From DTU089 sp002440045 (GTDB taxonomy: Bacteria; Bacillota; Clostridia; Oscillospirales; Acutalibacteraceae), in the NCBI GenBank assembly GCA_937885695.1, contig CALABP010000057.1, positions 1-59,404 of the forward strand: a stretch of DNA of 59,404 nt. The letters are read 5' to 3'. The notes under the pieces were generated by a model, which was not told the origin of the DNA, ran no database searches, and was given only the letters and a program-made list of their open reading frames with translations. The position numbers were made by a program, and so were the translations under genes. This document shows positions 1 through 12,300 of this stretch, one piece after another; the stretch's first letter is position 1, and every line of letters begins with the position of its first letter.

Positions 1-194
1 ATTGACGCGTCGAAGAAACACCCGATTATGCAAAAACTAAAGCTTTTTGGGTGCTTCGCAGTTTTAAAATGTCATATTTTTGTCGGTACAAGGAAAAAAA
101 CGAAGCAATGCTTTCGCCTTGCGAGGCTTTTTGACGCAGTAACGGCGAAAAGAGGGCGTTTTAAAACCGTATTGGTTCGACTCTCTTATGCCTA
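1..194 (-). repeat. Structured repeat-like element next to a truncated gene
   Basis: No convincing gene is present in this stretch. Read on the minus strand it begins with GGCATAAGAGAGTCGAACCA (from 193 downward), and 25 bases here (169-193) recur exactly at 27025-27049. It continues through short hairpins: GCCT-CGCA-AGGC near 138-149, and CGAA..GCATTGC..TTCG near 104-119 followed by a run of seven T, which looks like a small intrinsic terminator. The open frame on the plus strand (28-246) has no ribosome binding site and no recognisable domain, so I do not call it. The stretch reaches the window edge and its true left boundary is unknown. I infer a dispersed non-coding repeat; the sequence shows directly only the shared 25-mer and the hairpins. 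Confidence 0.5.
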
Positions 195-398
195 CGGCTT
201 AATTTTCCCGAGCAAACCTTTTTTACAATTCCCGTCGCACTCATAACAATGCGTCAGCCCCTTTTCAATCGAGCATTTTTTGTTTAAACAAAAATCATTA
301 TCAGGACATCCGTTTGAACCGCAACCGCCGCAATCCGCATTTTCAGAACACAAACAACACGCCAGACCGCATCTGCCAATTCCTAAATCACGCTTCAT
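192..398 (-). CDS. Cys-rich DUF3795-like protein, apparently truncated
   Basis: Short protein of 68 residues, extremely rich in cysteine, with the pattern GRCGLACCLCSENADCGGC near the N-terminus and later pairs CYECDGNC. This pattern resembles the N-terminal metal-binding part of DUF3795-type proteins, which are normally well over 100 residues; function is not established. The frame stops at ...LGKIKP because the repeat-like element at 1-194 begins there: the stop TAG is formed at the junction with TAGGCATAAG. I therefore infer loss of the C-terminal part by insertion or deletion. A possible promoter (TTGAAT, 17 bases, TATTAT) lies about 50 bases upstream. Family assignment is from memory and moderate. 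Confidence 0.5.
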   Translation of the reverse strand: MKRDLGIGRCGLACCLCSENADCGGCGSNGCPDNDFCLNKKCSIEKGLTHCYECDGNCKKGLLGKIKP

Positions 399-572
399 AA
401 GTATACCTCTTAATCAATTATTAAACCGAACTGTCAATTCGTAACAATAATAGCACAACATTTTTGAACATTCAATAGTCGGAAAAATTTCTGCAAATAA
501 AGCCGTTCGGCGCCGAAAAACGAAATTTTTAAAGAGTGTTTTAAGGGACTTTTTCATTTCAAAAAGGAAAAA

Positions 573-598
573 GCGGAGCTACCTTTCGGTAACTCCGC
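573..598 (-). terminator. Intrinsic terminator of tuf
   Basis: GCGGAGTTACC-GAAA-GGTAGCTCCGC stem-loop with one mismatch, read on the minus strand, followed by CTTTTTCCTTTTT (561-572). It lies about 20 bases after the tuf stop codon and would end the fusA/tuf transcript. Confidence 0.9.
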
Positions 599-619
599 CG
601 TGTTTACAGAAATTATTAA

Positions 620-1822
620 TTACTCGATAATCTCGGTAACAGCGCCTGAACCAACCGTTCTGCCGCCCTCACGGATAGCAAAACGAAGACCCTTTTCAAT
701 AGCGATAGGAGTGATGAGTTCAACAGTCATCTCAACGTTATCGCCGGGCATGCACATCTCAACGCCTTCGGGAAGAGTGATAACGCCTGTAACGTCAGTA
801 GTTCTGAAATAGAACTGAGGACGATAGTTGTTGAAGAAGGGAGTATGACGGCCGCCTTCGTCCTTGGAAAGAACGTAAACCTGACCTTTGAATTTGGTGT
901 GGGGATGGATTGAACCGGGTTTGCAAAGAACCTGACCACGCTCAATACCTTTTCTGTCAACGCCGCGAAGAAGAGCGCCGATGTTGTCGCCTGCCTCAGC
1001 ATAGTCAAGAAGTTTGTGGAACATCTCAACGCCTGTGCAAACTGTTTTCTTCTTTTCTTCGGTAAGACCAACGATTTCAAGCTCGTCGCCTACGCGAAGC
1101 TGACCACGCTCAACTCTGCCGGTAGCAACCGTACCACGGCCTGTGATGGTGAAAACGTCTTCAACAGGCATAAGGAAGGGAAGGTCTGCCATACGGTCGG
1201 GTGTGGGGATGTAGTTATCAACAGCATCCATGAGCTCAAGGATAGGAGCAAGCTCGGGAGCGTTAAGGTCATTGCCGTTGTACTCAAGAGCCTTAAGAGC
1301 AGAACCCTTGATGATGGGTGTGTCGTCGCCCGGGAAGCCGTACTCGGTAAGAGTCTCGCGAACTTCCATCTCAACGAGCTCAAGGAGCTCTTCGTCGTCA
1401 ACCTGGTCAACCTTGTTAAGGAAAACTACGATGTAGGGAACGCCAACCTGACGGGCAAGAAGAAGGTGCTCTTTAGTCTGAGCCATGGGGCCGTCTGTAG
1501 CAGCGATAACGAGGATAGCGCCGTCCATCTGAGCAGCACCGGTAATCATGTTCTTGATATAGTCAGCATGGCCGGGGCAGTCAACGTGTGCATAGTGACG
1601 CTTGTCTGTTTCGTACTCAACGTGAGCGGTATTGATCGTGATACCACGTGCTCTCTCTTCGGGAGCCTTATCGATCATATCATAAGCCTCAAACTTAGCC
1701 TGACCCTTCATAGCGAGAGTCTTTGTGATGGCAGCGGTAAGAGTTGTTTTACCATGGTCAACGTGGCCGATAGTACCAATGTTAACATGGGGTTTGGTTC
1801 TTTCAAATTTCTGTTTTGCCAT
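620..1822 (-). CDS. tuf: Translation elongation factor EF-Tu
   Basis: GTPase that brings aminoacyl-tRNA to the ribosomal A site. The 400-residue protein has the usual length. It shows the P-loop GHVDHGKTT, the switch motif RGITI, DCPGHADY and NKVD for guanine recognition, then beta-barrel domains 2 and 3 ending in GRTVGSGAVTEIIE. I place the start at MAKQKFERTKPH because AAAGGAGG sits nine bases before that ATG; an in-frame ATG 18 codons upstream has no such site. It follows fusA by about 100 bases, which contain a possible promoter of its own, and is closed by the terminator at 573-598. Last gene of the str-type cluster rpsL-rpsG-fusA-tuf. Confidence 0.98.
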   Translation of the reverse strand: MAKQKFERTKPHVNIGTIGHVDHGKTTLTAAITKTLAMKGQAKFEAYDMIDKAPEERARGITINTAHVEYETDKRHYAHVDCPGHADYIKNMITGAAQMDGAILVIAATDGPMAQTKEHLLLARQVGVPYIVVFLNKVDQVDDEELLELVEMEVRETLTEYGFPGDDTPIIKGSALKALEYNGNDLNAPELAPILELMDAVDNYIPTPDRMADLPFLMPVEDVFTITGRGTVATGRVERGQLRVGDELEIVGLTEEKKKTVCTGVEMFHKLLDYAEAGDNIGALLRGVDRKGIERGQVLCKPGSIHPHTKFKGQVYVLSKDEGGRHTPFFNNYRPQFYFRTTDVTGVITLPEGVEMCMPGDNVEMTVELITPIAIEKGLRFAIREGGRTVGSGAVTEIIE

Positions 1823-1866
1823 TGTGTTTGTCCTCCTTTTGATTAAAACATAAATTGCACGGTAAT

Positions 1867-1895
1867 ATATTACCAAAAAATTTTGAATAATTCAA
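1867..1895 (-). promoter_or_regulatory. Possible tuf promoter
   Basis: Minus strand TTGAAT (1890-1895), 17-base spacer, TAATAT (1867-1872), lying between fusA and tuf. It would allow tuf to be transcribed beyond the level of the upstream cluster. Fit to the sigma-A consensus is fair, not perfect. Confidence 0.45.
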
Positions 1896-1926
1896 TAGAT
1901 TTTGAAAAAAACTTCCCAAAATCAAA

Positions 1927-3999
1927 TTATTTGGCTCTCTCGTCAATAATCTTTTCAGCAATGTTTCTCGGAACGGGAGCATAGCTGTGCGGCTCCATAA
2001 CATACTGACCTCTGCCCTGTGTTTTTGAACGAAGGTCGGTTGCGTATCCGAACATCTCTGAAAGCGGAACGAGTGCGATAATTTCGGCTGCGCCGTTTCT
2101 GTCCTCCTGACCCTGCGGAAGTCCGCGGCGTGCAGTAAGGTCGCCGAGTACATCACCGATATACTCTGTGGGAACGACTACCGAAACCTTCATAATAGGC
2201 TCCATAAGAACGGGAGCGGCTTTAGACATTGCCTCTTTGAACGCCATTGAACCTGCGGTCTTGAAGGCAAGCTCCGAAGAGTCGACCTCGTGATAAGAAC
2301 CGTCGTAAAGAGTAACCTTTGTGTCAACAACGTTGTAGCCGGCAAGAACGCCCGAAAGCATCGCGCCCTTGATACCTGCTTCGGCAGGGCCGATAAATTC
2401 CTTCGGAATTGCGCCGCCGACAACGGCGTTAACAAACTCATAGCCTTTGCCGGGGTTGGGCTCAATGCGAATCTTAACGTGACCGTACTGACCGTGACCG
2501 CCCGACTGACGCGCGAACTTGGTGTCTGCGCTGGCTTCCTGAGTAATTGTTTCTCTGTATGCAACCTGAGGCTTACCTACGTTAGCTTCAACTCTGAACT
2601 CACGAAGCATTCTGTCAACGATGATTTCAAGGTGAAGCTCGCCCATACCTGCGATAATGGTCTGGCCGGTTTCCTCGTCGGTGTAGCACTTGAAGGTGGG
2701 GTCTTCTTCGGCAAGCTTCTGAAGAGCAATACCCATCTTTTCCTGACCTGCTTTTGTCTTGGGCTCAATAGCCACGCGGATAACAGGCTCGGGGAACTCC
2801 ATTGATTCAAGAATAATCGGGTGGGCTTTGTCGCAAAGCGTGTCGCCCGTTGTCGTTCTTTTAAGACCGACAGCAGCGGCAATGTCGCCTGCGTAGCAGC
2901 AATCTATATCCTTTCTGGAGTTTGCGTGCATCTGCAAAATACGGCCTATACGCTCGTTATCGTCCTTAACGGAGTTGTAAACGGTAGAGCCGGTATCGAC
3001 CTTGCCCGAGTAAACTCTGAAGAAGCAGAGCTTTCCTACGAACGGGTCGGTTGCGATTTTGAATGCGAGAGCCGCAAAAGGCTCTGTATCGGATGAATGA
3101 CGGAATTCCTCATCACCCGTGTTGGGGTTGACGCCCTTTATAGACTCAACGTCCGTCGGAGCGGGCATAAAGTCAACGATTGCGTCAAGGAGCTTCTGAA
3201 CGCCTTTATTCTTATAAGAAGTACCGCAAGTTACGGGAACCATCTTATTTGCAATGGTAGACTTTCTGATGCAAGATTTAATCTCGTCAACAGTAAGCTC
3301 TTCGCCTGCAAAGTATTTCTCAAGAAGTGCATCGTCTTGCTCAGCGACATGCTCTACGAGCTCGTTGTGATATTTCTCGGCAAGCTCTTTCATGTCATCG
3401 GGGATTTCCTCAATACGAATATCCTTGCCGAGGTCGTCATAATACTTAACGGCATGCATCTCTACGAGGTCAATAATTCCCTGAAAATCAGACTCAGAGC
3501 CGATGGGGAGCTGAATCGGAACCGCGTTACATTTAAGACGGTCGTGAATCATATGAAGCACGTTGTAGAAATCGGCGCCCATAATATCCATCTTATTGAT
3601 GTAAATCATTCTCGGAACCTTATATTTGTCAGCCTGTCTCCAAACGGTCTCGGACTGAGGCTCAACACCGCCCTTTGCGCAAAGGACCGTTACCGAACCG
3701 TCAAGAACTCTGAGCGAGCGCTCAACTTCAACGGTAAAGTCAACGTGACCGGGAGTGTCGATAATGTTGATTCTGTGCTTTTTCCAAAAGCAGGTTGTAG
3801 CAGCCGAAGTAATTGTAATACCTCTCTCCTGCTCCTGCTCCATCCAGTCCATAGTCGCGGAACCGTCGTGAGTTTCACCTAATTTATGGTTGATACCGGT
3901 GTAAAAAAGGATACGCTCCGTAGTGGTTGTTTTACCCGCGTCGATATGAGCCATGATACCTATATTTCTGGTAAGCTCTAATGGTACCTGTCTTGGCAT
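1927..3999 (-). CDS. fusA: Translation elongation factor EF-G
   Basis: GTPase driving translocation of tRNA and mRNA on the ribosome. The 690 residues match the family length. The N-terminal G domain shows GIMAHIDAGKTTTTERILFY, RGITITSA, DTPGHVDFT and NKMD; domains II to V follow with the typical segments SGGHGQYGHV and RRGLPQGQEDR, and the protein ends in EKIIDERAK. The start MPRQVPLELTRNIG lies 30 bases after the rpsG stop in the same operon. Nothing unusual is seen. Confidence 0.98.
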   Translation of the reverse strand: MPRQVPLELTRNIGIMAHIDAGKTTTTERILFYTGINHKLGETHDGSATMDWMEQEQERGITITSAATTCFWKKHRINIIDTPGHVDFTVEVERSLRVLDGSVTVLCAKGGVEPQSETVWRQADKYKVPRMIYINKMDIMGADFYNVLHMIHDRLKCNAVPIQLPIGSESDFQGIIDLVEMHAVKYYDDLGKDIRIEEIPDDMKELAEKYHNELVEHVAEQDDALLEKYFAGEELTVDEIKSCIRKSTIANKMVPVTCGTSYKNKGVQKLLDAIVDFMPAPTDVESIKGVNPNTGDEEFRHSSDTEPFAALAFKIATDPFVGKLCFFRVYSGKVDTGSTVYNSVKDDNERIGRILQMHANSRKDIDCCYAGDIAAAVGLKRTTTGDTLCDKAHPIILESMEFPEPVIRVAIEPKTKAGQEKMGIALQKLAEEDPTFKCYTDEETGQTIIAGMGELHLEIIVDRMLREFRVEANVGKPQVAYRETITQEASADTKFARQSGGHGQYGHVKIRIEPNPGKGYEFVNAVVGGAIPKEFIGPAEAGIKGAMLSGVLAGYNVVDTKVTLYDGSYHEVDSSELAFKTAGSMAFKEAMSKAAPVLMEPIMKVSVVVPTEYIGDVLGDLTARRGLPQGQEDRNGAAEIIALVPLSEMFGYATDLRSKTQGRGQYVMEPHSYAPVPRNIAEKIIDERAK

Positions 4000-4029
4000 A
4001 ATACCCTCCGAATAAAATAGTTTTCAGAA

Positions 4030-4500
4030 TTACCATCTGAAGTGTGCAAAAGCCTTGTTGGCTTCTGCCATCTTATGCGTATCTTCTTTCTTCTTGAAAG
4101 AAGAACCTGTTGAATTAACAGCATCCATAATTTCGTTGGCAAGTCTTTCTTTCATCGTTTTTTCGGAACGCTGACGAGAATAGAGTGTAATCCAACGAAG
4201 TCCGAGTGTCTGACGTCTTTCGGGACGAACATCCATCGGAACCTGGTATGTGGCACCGCCGACGCGGCGAGCCTTTACCTCGAGAACGGGCATAACGTTC
4301 TCCATAGCGGCTTCGAACACCTCAAGGGGTTCTTTGCCTGTTTTTTCTCTGATGATATCAAAGGCGTCGTAAACAATTTTCTGAGCAACGCCCTTTTTAC
4401 CGTCATACATTACATTGTTGATAAGCCTTGTTACAAGCTTTGAGTTGTAAAGCGGATCCGGCAAAACATCACGTTTTGCTATCTGGCCTCTTCTTGGCAC
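4030..4500 (-). CDS. rpsG: 30S ribosomal protein S7
   Basis: Primary 16S rRNA-binding protein that nucleates assembly of the 30S head. The 156 residues are the standard size. The start is a GTG codon giving PRRGQIAKRDVLPDP, the canonical N-terminus, with GGAGG about nine bases upstream; the frame is open for 25 more codons upstream from an ATG, but that extension (containing the ribosome binding site) is not S7-like. Key segments are LINNVMYDGKKGVAQ and YQVPMDVRPERR; the protein ends AEANKAFAHFRW. Second gene of rpsL-rpsG-fusA-tuf. Confidence 0.97.
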   Translation of the reverse strand: MPRRGQIAKRDVLPDPLYNSKLVTRLINNVMYDGKKGVAQKIVYDAFDIIREKTGKEPLEVFEAAMENVMPVLEVKARRVGGATYQVPMDVRPERRQTLGLRWITLYSRQRSEKTMKERLANEIMDAVNSTGSSFKKKEDTHKMAEANKAFAHFRW

Positions 4501-4667
4501 TTCGCTTCCCTCCTTCATATTAATGATATCATAGGTACTCGAGTGACTTGCTTCCCGTGGCGCCAATGTAGGCAATACCGCTTAAAATCGGTTAAATACT
4601 TACCTTACCATTGGTTGAATAAATTCAGCCTGCAAGAAGAATGTCCTTGAATAGTCTTGTGAAAGAA

Positions 4668-5090
4668 TTATTTCTTTCCTGCTTTCGGACGTTTGGCACC
4701 GTATTTTGAACGCGCCTGCATCCTTCCGTTAACGCCCTGTGTATCGAGCGTACCGCGGATAATGTGGTAACGCACACCGGGAAGGTCCTTAACACGGCCT
4801 CCGCGAATAAGCACTACGCTGTGCTCCTGCAAGTTGTGACCTACGCCGGGAATATAGGCAGAAACCTCTATTCCGTTTGTAAGACGGACTCTGGCAAGCT
4901 TACGAAGCGCCGAGTTGGGCTTTTTGGGCGTGTCTGTCTTAACAACCGTGCAAACGCCTCTCTTCTGGGGAGAATTGTTATCGGTAACGATATTCTTCTT
5001 CGAGTTAAGACCTTTGCCGAGTGCGGGAGCCTTTGACTTTTTGTCGAGAGTTTCTCTTCCGCTGCGAACGAGCTGATTAAAGGTTGGCAA
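4668..5090 (-). CDS. rpsL: 30S ribosomal protein S12
   Basis: Decoding-centre protein of the small subunit. The 140 residues are the longer Firmicutes form, with a short basic insertion (DKKSKAPALGKGLNSKKNI) near residues 16-34. The universally conserved streptomycin-site segments TPKKPNSALRK and GRVKDLPGVRYHI are intact, and the lysine of TPKKPNS is the wild-type residue. The start codon appears to be TTG, nine bases after GGAGG. It heads the str cluster, behind the promoter at 5164-5192 and a leader hairpin. Confidence 0.97.
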   Translation of the reverse strand: MPTFNQLVRSGRETLDKKSKAPALGKGLNSKKNIVTDNNSPQKRGVCTVVKTDTPKKPNSALRKLARVRLTNGIEVSAYIPGVGHNLQEHSVVLIRGGRVKDLPGVRYHIIRGTLDTQGVNGRMQARSKYGAKRPKAGKK

Positions 5091-5163
5091 GTATTTTCAC
5101 CTCCGAAAATTAATTTATATATGAAGGGGCAGGACATAGCTTGCCCCTTGCACAACAAGAAAT

Positions 5164-5192
5164 AATTTACCATTTTAAGAGCGTTTTGTCAA
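5164..5192 (-). promoter_or_regulatory. Sigma-A promoter and leader hairpin of the rpsL operon
   Basis: Minus strand TTGACA (5187-5192), 17-base spacer, TAAATT (5164-5169). The transcript would start near 5157 and carry an eight-base stem AAGGGGCA/TGCCCCTT (5124-5149) about 34 bases before the rpsL start. The hairpin has no long U run, so a terminator role is doubtful; a protein-binding or stabilising role is possible. Confidence 0.75.
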
Positions 5193-5237
5193 CACTTTTA
5201 ACAAACTTTTTATCTTAAAATAGTGAAATATGCCGAT

Positions 5238-8882
<3,645 letters not shown>

Positions 8883-8935
8883 ATATAATTAACCCTTCTT
8901 CCTGTCAAAATCGGATTTCAGCAAACGGCGCGGCG

Positions 8936-9343
8936 TCAGATGAGTTCAACATCCTCGTCGTCATCATCTTCAAAGCCTTCTTCTGCGAAGTCCTCGTCAA
9001 AATCGTCGTCATCATCGCCGAACTCGTCTTCATCCGGCTCTTCTATCGAATAGCCTTCGGCGTCCTCGGCGTCGTTAACGTTCTTGAATGTGTCGTCGTC
9101 AACAACCGGAATACCGATTTCTTCGTCAAAGCTCTGTTTAAGCTCTATCTCGTTGTTATCCTTGTCAAGAACGCGAATATCAAGACCGAGCGACTGAAGC
9201 TCTTTAATAAGAACCTTGAATGATTCGGGCACGCCGGGCTTCGGAACGTTAAGTCCCTTAACAATGGATTCGTATGTCTTAACTCTGCCGACAACATCGT
9301 CCGACTTGACGGTGAGTATTTCCTGAAGAGTATAGGCGGCGCC
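8936..9343 (-). CDS. rpoB: C-terminal segment of RNA polymerase beta, beyond an in-frame stop
   Basis: This stretch continues the rpoB reading frame directly after its TAA codon (9344-9346). It reads GAAYTLQEILTVKSDDVVGR and then an open frame of 135 codons with an acidic tail rich in D and E. In all beta subunits the sequence before and after the stop is one continuous conserved helix-loop (EAYGAAYTLQE), so this is the missing C-terminal anchor of RpoB. Within it a GTG codon at 9232 (PESFKVLIKELQSLG) could serve as a start, but no good ribosome binding site precedes it. The frame is otherwise intact, so a single base change (TAT or TAC to TAA) or a read error explains the break. Confidence 0.9.
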   Translation of the reverse strand, partial: GAAYTLQEILTVKSDDVVGRVKTYESIVKGLNVPKPGVPESFKVLIKELQSLGLDIRVLDKDNNEIELKQSFDEEIGIPVVDDDTFKNVNDAEDAEGYSIEEPDEDEFGDDDDDFDEDFAEEGFEDDDDEDVELI

Positions 9344-12300
9344 TTAAGCTTCGAGCGCCCAAACTTCCATTTCGCCGAAACGCTGACCGCCGAACTGAGC
9401 TTTACCGCCCAAGGGCTGCTGTGTAACGAGCGAATACGGTCCTATTGAACGTGCGTGTATCTTATCATCAACAAGGTGATGGAGTTTAAGGTAATACATT
9501 ATGCCGACTGTAACGGGGTTATCGAACTTTCTGCCCGTTCTGCCGTCGGTGAGCCATGTTTTACCGTCGGTTGAAAGGTTTGCTTCGCTGAGCATACTTC
9601 TTATATCGTCCTCGTGAGCGCCGTCGAATACGGGGGTCATAACCTTGTAACCGAGCGCTCTTGCGGCGTAGCCGAGGTGAACTTCAAGCACCTGACCGAT
9701 GTTCATACGTGAGGGAACGCCGAGGGGGTTAAGAACTATGTCAAGCGGTGTGCCGTCGGGAAGGAAGGGCATATCCTCCTGCGGAAGAATTCTTGAAACA
9801 ACACCCTTGTTACCGTGGCGGCCCGCCATCTTATCGCCGACGCTGATTTTACGCTTCTGGGCGATGTAGCAGCGAACAACCTTGTTTACGCCGGGGCTTA
9901 ATTCGTCGCTGTTGGCTCTTGTGAACACTTCAACCTGAACAACAACGCCGTATTCGCCGTGCGGAACGCGAAGCGAAGAGTCTCTGACTTCGCGGGCTTT
10001 TTCGCCGAATATTGCGCGAAGAAGTCTTTCTTCGGGGGTGGATTCGGTCTCGCCCTTGGGCGTTACCTTGCCGACAAGAATGTCGCCCGAATGAACCTCT
10101 GCGCCGACTCTGATTATACCGTTTTCATCAAGGTTTGAAAGTGCGTCCTCGCCGACGTTGGGAATATCTCTTGTGATTTCCTCCGGTCCGAGCTTTGTAT
10201 CGCGCGCTTCAACCTCGTGCTCTTCTATATGAATAGACGTGAAAACATCGTCGCGAACCATTTTTTCGTTAAGAAGAACGGCGTCCTCGTAGTTGTAGCC
10301 TTCCCACGTCATAAAGCCTATAAGGGCGTTTTTGCCGAGAGAAATTTCACCGTTGCTCGTTGCGGGGCCGTCGGCAATAACGGTGCCCTCTTCAACGCGC
10401 TCGCCTATCTTAACTATCGGGCGCTGATTTATGCAGGTGCCCTGGTTTGAACGCATAAATTTAATAAGCTCATAGGTATCCGTTTCGCCGTTGTCGGCAA
10501 GAATTTCAACCTTTTTGGCGCTTACCTTCTGGACTGTGCCCGCGCGTTTTGCAAGAACAACAACGCCGCTGTCAACAGCCGCCTTGTATTCCATACCCGT
10601 GCCGACAATGGGGGATTCGGTCTTGAGAAGCGGAACTGCCTGACGCTGCATGTTAGCGCCCATGAGGGCACGGTTTGCGTCGTCGTTCTCAAGGAAGGGA
10701 ATCATTGCCGTTGCAACCGAAACGAGCATTTTGGGCGAAACGTCCATATAATCGGGCACAGAGGGAGCAACCTCGCGGAACTCGTCGCGGTAACGGACGG
10801 TTACACGGTCGTTAAGGAAATGGCCCTCGTCGTCAAGCGGTTCGTTCGCCTGTGCAACGCAGTAGTTATCCTCGACGTCGGCGGTCATATACTCGACCTC
10901 TTTAAGCACAATGCCCTTTTCTTTGTCGATTTTGCGGTAAGGAGCTTCAATGAAGCCGTATTTATTGATTCTTGCAAATGTTGCAAGATAAGAAATAAGT
11001 CCGATGTTGGGTCCTTCGGGGGTCTCTATGGGGCACATTCTGCCGTAGTGGCTGTAGTGAACGTCACGAACCTCGAAGCCTGCGCGGTCTCTTGAAAGAC
11101 CGCCCGGTCCCAATGCCGAAAGACGGCGCTTGTGAGTAAGCTCGGCAAGCGGGTTCGTCTGGTCCATAAACTGCGAAAGCGGTGAAGAACCGAAGAACTC
11201 TTTGATTGCCGCAATAACGGGTCTGATGTTTATAAGCGCCGCGGGAGTTGCCTTGTCGGGCTCCTGCGCCTGAAGCGTCATACGCTCGCGAACGACTCTT
11301 TCCATTCTCGTAAAGCCGATTCTGAACTGGTTCTGAAGAAGCTCGCCTACAGAGCGGATACGTCTGTTGCCGAGGTGGTCTATATCGTCGGTTGTGCCAA
11401 GCTCGTTGCCGAGGCAGTTGAGATAGTTTATCGAAGCAAAAATATCATCGATTGTGATGTGTTTGGGAATAAGCTCGTCGCTGCGGTCTTTCATCTCGGA
11501 AAGAAGCTCTTCTGTAGATTCGCAGGTGTTAAGTATGTCCGAAAGTACGGCAAAGCTTACCTTTTCGTTGATGCCGATTTCTTCAAGCTGTTCTCTTGTA
11601 ACGTCTTTGATAAAGTCCAAGGGGTCAACCATACCGTTGGAGATTACCTTTACGGTTTTGCCCTCTTCTTCGGTTTTGAGGATTACCTCTTTAACGCCGG
11701 CTTTGTCGATTTCATATGCCTTGTCTTTAGAAAGCTTTTCGCCCTCGTCGGCAAGAAGCTCGCCCGTGAGCGGGTCAAACACAGGGGAAGCGAGCGTACC
11801 GCCGATTATTCTTTCGGCTATGGCAAGCTTTTTATTGTATTTGTATCTGCCGACTCGTGAAATGTCGTATCTGTGCGGGTCAAAGAAAAGTCCGTCAAGG
11901 TGCGCCTGAGCTGTTTCAAGCGTGGGCGGCTCGCCGGGACGAAGCTTTTTATAGACTTCAAGCAAAGCTTCTTCGGTATTCTGTGTGGTGTCTTTTTCGA
12001 GTGTGGCTTCTATTCTGTCGTCATAGCCGAAAAAGTCACGAATGTCCTGGTTTGAAGAGAGACCCAAAGCTCTGATAAAGGTTGTTATCGGGAGCTTTCT
12101 GTTTTTATCAATGCGAACGTTGAAAATATCGTTCTGGTCGGTTTCGTATTCAAGCCACGCGCCCCTGTTGGGGATAACGGTAGAAGTGAAAAGCTTTTTA
12201 CCGTTTTTGTCAAAGGTGTTTCCGAAATAAACACCGGGCGAACGGACAAGCTGAGAGATGATTACGCGCTCGGCGCCGTTTATAACGAACGTGCCGCTGT

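Noticed and set aside
28..246. Plus-strand open frame of 72 codons at the window start
   Set aside because: No ribosome binding site, no recognisable domain, and it crosses the repeat element and the 3' end of the DUF3795-like gene.
1016..1846. Long antisense open frame opposite tuf (276 codons)
   Set aside because: Shadow of the strongly biased codon use of tuf; no ribosome binding site and no protein-like family pattern. The same applies to long antisense frames opposite fusA, rpoC and topA.
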